From Aplidium turbinatum (lineage: Eukaryota > Chordata > Ascidiacea > Aplousobranchia > Polyclinidae), in assembly GCA_918807975.1 (NCBI GenBank), contig OU964931.1, forward strand, positions 8,938,251 through 9,002,250: a DNA stretch of 64,000 nt, read 5' to 3'. Below the pieces are notes generated by a model. It ran no database searches. It was not told the DNA's origin and saw only the letters and a program-made list of their open reading frames with translations. The stretch's first letter is position 1. Each line of letters starts with the position of its first letter. Shown piece by piece: positions 12,701-21,700 of the stretch. The position numbers were made by a program, and so were the translations under genes.

Positions 12701-15700
12701 GGGGGGCTGTTTTCCATGCAGCCCCAACAGATTCAAAAATTGCTGTTATGTATTCTGTAAAATACCAAAAGAGGTGGAGCTTCAAGGATATTTTTTAGCC
12801 AATCAGAGCACTTGAAATCCAAAATCTGGGGCTGCAAAGAATGTTGTCCCAAAGCCATGTTTCCAAACAAATTTTTAAATATTTTAATTTTCAATCCGCA
12901 ATCCATAAGTGAAAAAAGTAATCGGGTCGGACAAACACAGAGGAAAACATATCTTCCCTTTTTTCTCTTTCTTTCAGGGGGGGCTGCAGCCCTGCAGCCC
13001 CATGGCACGAGCCGCCACTGGGTGTTTTGCCAAAAGCAATGTTGCATGCTCTCTGTAGAAGTCGAACTGACGCTCTTCTGAGCCTCATGCAGGGGCACTC
13101 GACTACGCATTATACTGAATTACAACATGACATCAAATGGTGACGTAAAACGTTTTTCTTTTAAAAAAAAATGTCGCCGTGATGTTAATCTGCAGTTATT
13201 AGCTAACCAATGCGGTAAGTGTAGGGATAAGGTGCAGGATGCGTTGCATAAATGTCTTGAATTAGCTGGGTCGTAATCTCAGCCATAAAGCTGCCCTGCG
13301 TCAGGAGCCTCTACAAGTATGCGAAACTACCAGGAATAACCAATCAAGGCTTTGTCAGTCCGAGAATAAAGATTCAAAACCAAACCAAAGCAATTGAGAA
13401 TATAGATTCTGTTTAAGCTAAGCGAGCATATAGGCTACACTATACAGTAGCTCTGTACACTTAGTCTGTAAGAATATTACATTTGTGTTCCACTTATTTG
13501 CAGGTTTGCAAAAAGTTTGGTGTCGGCTGAAAGGTGTTCACTGTTTTTATTGGATAAAGAGTCTGGTGAATTGTATTCAAATTTGTTTGACGCTGGAGAA
13601 GAAGAAAATGGTGAAACAGTGTTTATTAAGCAAGCAGAAATAAGGTAGGCTGTATCCCAGTCAGCATTGACAATTGGGGCCCTTCTGGTACCAAAGCATA
13701 AATATATTGGGCCCCACTTAGGCTACCTGATTGGGTCCAAGTTATATTTGTCCTCGGACTCAAGTTCCTACCCAATTGGGCAGCCCAGTTTGTAAATGTT
13801 TGAAAAAAACGTTTCCGAGCGGTGTCGAACTGATGTCTTTGGTATCTGGATCCCAGACGGAAAATTCAACTCAAACTAAGCTTTTTAAAACGTTGTTGTG
13901 CAAATGGGCTGCCCATACTGAACCCACATTAACCTTTGCAATAATTATTGGCAGTATAAACACAATACTGACAAAGCTGTTTTTATACAGCCAATAAAAA
14001 TATTTTTATTGTGTAAAAATATTTTTTAATATTGGTAAATCCACTTACCACCAACGTTTGGGTGATTTTACAAACTGCCTGCCCAAATTCAACCCATTTT
14101 AATGCTCATATTTTTTACTTTTTGTTTCAAACTAAAAAAACTAGTAAGAAGTTGAAATTAAAAGATGGGGCTCGGTTTGGGGCAATAAATTAAACAAATA
14201 CAATATGAAAAACTGGACTTGTGTTAACCCATTTGTGACACATAAACAACTCACATGGTGTGCCCATAAGCTCAAGTGCCCACTTAAATTTTTACTGGGC
14301 CCCAGTCGGGCTTGCTGGCTGGGATAGTTACAATCAACGACAACATTGCATAATGTGGTAAAAAAGGAGATATCTAGCCTACTCTTCTTACCATTTCAAC
14401 TCGCTGCAAAAAGCAACCACTTAAGCAAGTCGCCAACAATTATCCACATAACGACTTTATCCAATATACATTTGTAGCTGGTCAGGAAGCGATCAGAATT
14501 GAGGGGATGACGGTTTGTAGCCTACTTGATTCAGTAGCTGTCCAATCCAGTCTATTGCGCAGATAGGCTACGGGCTACAGCTGATATTTTACAATTTCTA
14601 GAATAGATCTAGTTTAAAGCTGATGATTGCTTTAAACTTTTCAAGCTTCGAGTCTACACTCTGAAGTAAGCACACTCTGTAAATTGTTTTCGATAAGATC
14701 GAGAAAATGGGCTGGTTGTGTTCCTACATAGTCTACCTTTGAGCCACTTCAACCTGTTTGGATTTATTCTAAACTTTATTTTCACAAAAACAGCTCACAG
14801 ATATCTTAAAACAAACTTAAAGCAATTTGAAACAATCGTGATTAAAAAAGTTAACCCTATGGACACCGCCATTAGGTTTATAATAGTTTTTTTTAATTAA
14901 TTGCATAGATTCCCTCTATCCAAAGGAATCGCTGGGAGTGCTGCTCAGACGAAATGTGTTCTAAATATCCCGGATGCTTATGCAGACAAGCGATTTAACA
15001 GAGACGTGGACAAACTAACTGGTAAAAGTAACACAGATAGAGAATTAACTTTATTTGTCTATCCGATATTACAACTGCACACAATAAGCTTACATCGCAA
15101 TAACATACAAATAGAGAAACGCTACGCTTAGTGCTGAACAATTCAATCTGATTAGCCAAGAGTAGTAAAAGATCATTTAGTCATCCAGACAGCTGCTCTA
15201 ATAAGATATCAACGTTTTAGTTTATTATGGAAGTAATTATATTCGAACCAAGAAAGCCTCTTTCTAAGCTTAGCTCTGACTGTTTCCCAAAAGCTTGTTG
15301 GAAGAGGCAAGGGCTTTCAAACCATTGTCGCCTTAAACAGCCCAAAGAAAATCTCGATAGCTCAGTTGGTTAGGCACCTGACTGTATGAACGAACAAAAT
15401 TTAAGATGACGCAGCGCTGGTTCGGCTCTCGGGGTGTGCGCTTGAGCAACGCATTTGAGGACTGCTCTCCATTCAGCGGCAACTAGTGGATGAAATAGTT
15501 TACAGCAGACAACACTTGAAAAATAAACAAAACTTCACTTTGTCAATCTCGGTGACCGGACCTGTGTCAGTGGTTTAAAGCCTCTTAAGGTTTGCTAAGC
15601 TGCCAGGATTAAGCTTTCGCAATATGAGAATAAAGATGCAATCAATCAATTGTTCAAAAGACGTTTTGATAGTCAATCTAGAAAATCTTTGGACATATGA

Positions 15701-18700
15701 AACTATAAGCATGGATCATCATACTGGGATCTATCAGGGAAGTGAAATGTAGTGCTTAGTTATTCTTATTTTTGACCATTTCTGATTCATTATTTCTGAC
15801 AACCATCACACAGCGCTGCATAGCCGAGTGGTGAGAACACTGAAACGGCAGTCGAATAGGCGCAGGTTCGACACCGCTCAAGAGCATGCGGCTGTGTCTG
15901 TGGCAGAACACTTAAAGGCATGCCTGAAGGTGGACACGAAGATTGGCTTACTTGCCTTCCCGTCCACTTAATCTAAATCTTCAACCACCGGGTGTAAGCC
16001 TGGATACGACAAAAAAAACCATCACATCATGTTAACATGTTGCAAAAGTTATAATAAAATAGACAGTAATAGGTCACAAGTTGTTCTAGAATCTAATTCT
16101 TTTTGGTGTGGCAACTTTCGACATCTAACCGTCTTACGTCATGTGTCTGTTGAATCTACGACTGCTCAACATTAAACAAACATAAAACAAACCATTAGAT
16201 AGGTACATACAAAAAAAAACAAGTGACCTTAAGCCAGCCTGCAGCACAGCATTATTTTGGTAGCACGACAATTTGAAGCAAACAATTCAAAGCCGAAAAT
16301 TCGAAGCCGTTTATTCAAAGCTGATGATTCAAAGACGAAAATTCAAAGCCGTCAATTAAAAGTCGATAATTCAAAGCTGAGATTCACGACAAAAAACAAA
16401 ACAGAGAAAAGCCGACAATTCAAACCTAAAATAGTTCATAAGAAAACAGTTTCAATTTAATTACATACCAAAAGCCGACAATTCTAACAGAAAATAGTTC
16501 GCAAGAAAACTACATGCCAAAGTTGTGAGCAATTCCACGCAGATACTGAGCCGTTGTTCGAGCATCATACTGTTGCACAATGCGAAGGATCCGTTCATTT
16601 AGTTCAGGGGTCGGCAACCTTTCTTCAGTCGCGGGCCAAAACAAAACTGCGCAGATGTCAACGGGCCGTACAAGTTTTCCATTTGCACTTCCGTTTTCTT
16701 TACTTTTCATAATATTGTTAAAATTGGCGTTCTTATCAGAGTATCTCCATATTTAGCTACTATAGGCTTATATAGATTAATATAAAGAAAAATAGTAACA
16801 ATTGGTAACGAAAAACACCAAGTACTTTATTTATTGACAGCACAACATTAATGTGATATTTGATGTTGTTTCCTGCTAGAAAGTTTCTGAAGGTCAGGTG
16901 ATAGGTTGGATGAGGCAAGAATCATAACATCTTGCAAGTGGTCATCAGTAAGTTGTGTTCTCAACTTGCCGTTAAATATACGGTTAATTGACTATTACTA
17001 ACGCAACTCATGTAGCCTGCAACTAGCATGCAGTAAATAGGCTAATATAACCGGACTTCAAGGTGAAACTGCCAAGTACCTTGATGCTACCTTCTGCAAG
17101 CTTAAGCTAAATTTTGCCCCAAACCTAGTTTACTATAACAAAGCGACCCGTGGTCGATAGGTCGCGGGTACAAAGGCGCTTTGTGATAATTTCCTATGCT
17201 TGGTGGATTCTAACAAGTAGCAAATTCTTCAAAGACAAGAATCACTTGTTGAAAAAAACGGAAAAATGGAACTGGGAGTAAATTATAACTCTAAAAAATA
17301 AAGTAATTTAAAAGTCTGGACCGGCTGTCACTAAAAAGGCCAATTCCTGCTTCCTAAGCTACACATATTTCTAAATTATCAACCTTCAAACAAACTAATT
17401 CTTAAAACTTCAAATCTATCAAACTATCTGTCAGGCCTGCAACGTCGCTCTCTCTAAAATGCAGTTCGCAGAGAAAGAATATCAAGGAAATTCAAAATGG
17501 CGACAATGCCCTAACTAAGCATTGTTGCGGCATAAGTACACAGGCTACGTGATTACAAGTGAGCGTTACGGATAAATATAGAAAAGTAAAAATTGCGAAA
17601 GTTTTACATAACATTTAGTAATCTTAATTCTGTTATGTAAAACCAAATGGCAGCATAAAATAATGGGATGTTCGTTTTGGCCCGCCAACTACAATTTGCA
17701 AAAATGCTGCGGGCCGGATAATTTTGCTTGGCGGGCCGGATCCGGCCCGCGGGCCGTAGGTTGCCGACCCCTGATTAGTTGTTCATATTTCCTTTTTTGA
17801 GATGGAGGATTGTGGCCTGCCACAAGACGTTCCATTAGGACTTCGTTATGTTTTTGCTCTTTCTTAAGAGCGTTGATGTAGCGAAAGATGGACGGACGAA
17901 AGCAACCGACAGTTGATTGAAAACGTCTATGCCACCTTTCAATGCTATTGTTGGTACGATGCTCTCCACGCAAAGTGCGCTGATAAACATTCCAAAGTTC
18001 ATTTGGGAACACAGCAGGTCTTCGATGCCCGTGGCGAGTTGGTCGACCAATCCAAGTGTCCTCAAAGTAATCAGCTACAGGTTGAATTCGGTGATCAAAT
18101 TCTTCATCTATCACTAGGGCTTGTAATGCGTTCTCACTTCTCAACGTCTTGTTCTGGTACAAAAGCTAGTGCTGCCAGGCTCCGCGCACTCATTGCAAAC
18201 TTTCGATCATCTTCTTTATAAGCTGCTACCAATCCAAATTGCTGTATTTTACGCCAAACACATTGCTGTAAATGGAAAAAGCAGCCCGTCAGTGAAGTTG
18301 CGGGAAAATCGTCTTGAATGGCATTGATTGCAGCCTTCTCAAAGTCTGTCATCCAGGACATTGGATTTATTTGAGGTCGAAGGTTTTTTATAGCCTGCAA
18401 AAGTCGACAATAGGTTTGAGCAGCTTTGTTCGGAAGAAGAGCATAGATAAGAGGTACAATTGTGCCTAATTCAATAGCATGGATGGTATATAGCTGTTGA
18501 AAGAAATGGCTTGAAGCTGTGCTAAACGTTCCATCAGAGAAATAGCTTTGACTCAGAGAGAAGTTCAAGGTTACGCTGGGTACTGAAGATGCATATGCGA
18601 TCATTTCCAGGCCCAGAATCATAAAGCAGAAACACAGTACCATCATCCAATTTCTTGAATTCTAATGGAATTACCAGTTCTTCAGCATTTGACGGCTCCA

Positions 18701-21700
18701 CAGGAATATTTTGTACTTGCCTTCTGGCTCGCTGAATGCTGCGTTTCAAAACACGTTCCTCAGGAATTTGAGCTGCTGCATTTGCATGCAAATCTGCTGT
18801 TGCCGCCGTAATGATTTGCTGAGTTGTAGCGTAAGACGTTGCTGCTTGCAACTTAACCTGGGCACAAACGTCCAAAACCTGCTTACGCTGACCATTTGGA
18901 GCGTGGTTATGTTCTCCAACAAATTTCACTGCCTTTTCATTGCAGACATGCATTCTTGCTTTGCACTTATTTTCCTTCCAATACTCTTCACACAACCAGA
19001 AGCTTAACCCCTCACCAAGCTTACTATCCCTGTCGTGATTATAGCAGTAGCCGCTATGGCATGCTTTATTCCTTCCTCTTTCCGTTTTCGTGAAAGAAAC
19101 ATCCATACTACTCCTTGTTCGACTTCTGACTAACTTCAGCATTGCAAAACGATGGACTTTTGAGTACAATACGAGCTCGCACTCTTATCACATCACAATA
19201 AGATTAATTAATTTCAATTATTGACTTTTCCAATCAAGCGGATTAATAACTGCCGGCTTTCAATTGACCGCTTGGAATTGTTGTCTTTGAATTATCGGCT
19301 TTCAATCGACCGCTTTGAATTGTTATCTTTGAATTACCGGCTTTGAATTTACCACTTTGAATTATCGGCTTTGAATAGACGCATAACCCATTATTTTAAT
19401 GAAGTCAAAATCACTCACAATAGCATTATCTTAGGTCACTCTAATAAGCTATCATTGCACTGCTAAAATCATAATTATGTAGATTCTACAGTGGACTAAG
19501 TTATGTTATGAATATTTAGGTTACACAACCAAGAGTGTTCTTTGCATCCCAATAATGGGCGAAGACGAAGTATACGGAGTGGTTGAAATGATTAATAAAA
19601 AAGACGGAGGTGCTTTTTCAAAAACGGATCAAAACAATTTTCAAATGTTTGCTGTTTTTTGTGCTCTTGCTTTGAGGTATTCCAAGGTAAGACTAAACAG
19701 CATAATAAAACTAACGAGAATGCCCTCAATAACGGCGAGTGAAGAGGAGCTAGCTTAATAATGTTGAATACTGCCGTATGGGAAGGCGCCAGGCGGGACT
19801 TGTGAACAGAGGTAACCTGTGAACCACCCACCTTAAATTTAATTAAACAGCTCTTTAGTGCTAATTGTGAATACATTTAGTTTTAACAGGTTTTGTTAGG
19901 TTTTTCTTGAAAATGAGGTCACTTTTAGAAGTGATTTATGGACAGGAGAGCTGATGGCCGAATTGACAAAATTTTGTAAATTTTTGAGGTCGTGCAAAAT
20001 GTTTTCTAGTTGTTTAGCTTGATTGATGTCTTGACATTTGGTTGTAAGTGATCAATTAGCATGTTTTTGGCTTTGTTTGGTGAGTTTACAAGTTTAGGTT
20101 TCATTCTTGAAGCAAAAAATAGACCGGTCACGTGGTGCGTGACCTGTGAACCTTCCTGTTGGAGCGACCTGTCAACCATCTTGCTTTCGGTTACCAACAC
20201 GTTCCAAAGGAATTAAGCGATACGTGGAATAATACATTACTATTAAATAGCGTAGTTTATACTACATGTAACTTACACCATTAAAAAGCATCTTATTACT
20301 ACAGTTTTGCTAAATATTCATGATTAAATAGTTAATGTCTTAATAAAAGTTATGTTGGCCTATTCAAATAGGCCTTCAAGGTGAAAATCAAAATGTGGAT
20401 AAGCTGTACCAAAGTTGCTACTTCATTATTCCATTTCTAGCTGTTTTGAATTTATTGTTAGGCTATAGCATGTTTGTGTTGTTTGTCTTGTTCATTTTTA
20501 AATTCGCTACTTTTTTAGGCCATTGGGTTTTAATTTCGTGTTTGGTAAAAAGTGAAAATACGAAATGAACTCCGAAAAAGTTCTCAACATTTAATTCTCA
20601 TTTTTTCAATAGCTTGCTAATAGGCCAGATAGCCAAATCCTGGGAGAACTAACTACATCTGCTACAGCGAATTCCATTTGATCGAATTTTTGAAACTCGC
20701 CAAACTTACTGACTTTTGGTTCATGTTTCCCGTAGGCCTATCAGTTTAGACGTAGAGTCTTTAGATCACACTGATCAAACAAGCTTCTCTTGTAGGTGCA
20801 TGCCAAGCTGTTAAAGGACCAGTGCAGATTTCAGATTGTACAGGAGCAGTATTTATATCACAGTAATTACTCGGAACATGATTACAAATCTGTTTTAACG
20901 GACAGCCAAGACAGCAAATTTGTGGAAAGCCTTATACCGCACGATTTTGACAGGTAGACTACGATAAGCAGGCCCAACAAACATTTGAAGGTTACCGTAC
21001 CCTAGCTGTAGCATGTAGTCTACAATCAGTAGCGTTGATATGAGGGTCCAGGAGGTACTTTTGGGCCAGGGCGCGAAATGATTTAGAGACCTGCAACCTT
21101 TCCAAGGAGCTCTGAAAGTTGTAATCACTTCATATTCTTTGGATATAGTGCTTTTTCTTGTGTGTCTTGATTTCGGGCCCAAGGGTCTGATTGGTAGCGG
21201 GCCCAAATAATCCTCTCAACGGCTCTGCCAATAAATCAGTGATAAAGTTTAGCCAGACCAAAAATTAAAAAACTTCCTCAGCTTGAAGATAGATAGACAA
21301 TGAAAATATTTTATTTTTTTGCTGGAAAATAAATCAAATACCTGATTTTTTTTGCAGATTTCACTTTTCGGTGATTCCTTTTCAAAACCAACTTCCCTTG
21401 TTTTTTATTAAAATGGTCCAAGATGTCACAGAAATGAACGAAGGAGGCATAAACGTGCCACTTGATATTATGTCACGATTTGTGTTGGCAGTCCGGAGCA
21501 ACTATCGGAACTTACCTTATCACAATTGGTATCACGCCATGACAGTTTGTCATGGAATGTATTGCATCATGAAAAGGCACTTCGATATTTTTGACAAGGT
21601 TGAAAGATTTGCATTATTAGTTGCATGCCTTTGTCATGACATCGATCACCGTTCCTTGTCGAATCAATTTCTTCGAAAGGTGGGTCATCCCTTAGCGGTA

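Larger units (their letters stand above)
5862..13020. mobile_element. 7.2-kb hAT element (ZMYM1-like transposase) with nested insertions
   Basis: The left end is CAGTGGCGGCTGGTGGCC and the right end reads ACGAGCCGCCACTG, its inverse. Both ends run into a G-rich GGGGGGGCTGCA stretch. Exact 8-bp TSDs GGTGTTTT lie at 5854-5861 and 13021-13028. Inside are a 1.17-kb hAT MITE (6161-7327), LINE 3' ends at about 7690-8330 and 11221-11990, and the intact transposase at 8996-11080. It supplies most of the 10.1-kb PDE10A-like intron. Stripped of identified insertions it would be about 4.6 kb, a normal autonomous hAT size. Confidence 0.88.
16259..19388. mobile_element. MULE (Mutator-like) DNA transposon with FLYWCH/MULE transposase, interrupted by a hAT
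   Basis: Exact 9-bp TSDs CATTATTTT lie at 16250-16258 and 19389-19397, the Mutator hallmark. The ends GGTAGCACGACAATTTGAAG (left) and GGTTATGCGTCTATTCAAAG (inverse of right) are related. Both subterminal regions, 16271-16500 and about 19200-19375, consist of degenerate ATTCAAAGCCGATA-like repeats in opposite orientation, giving long TIRs. The minus-strand transposase spans about 16516-19169 and is split by the hAT at 16605-17773. It occupies the intron before PDE10A-like exon 19520. Confidence 0.9.

Noticed and set aside
17835-18221. Plus-strand and alternative-frame ORFs over the MULE transposase
   Set aside because: Shadows of the minus-strand transposase, which has recognised motifs.
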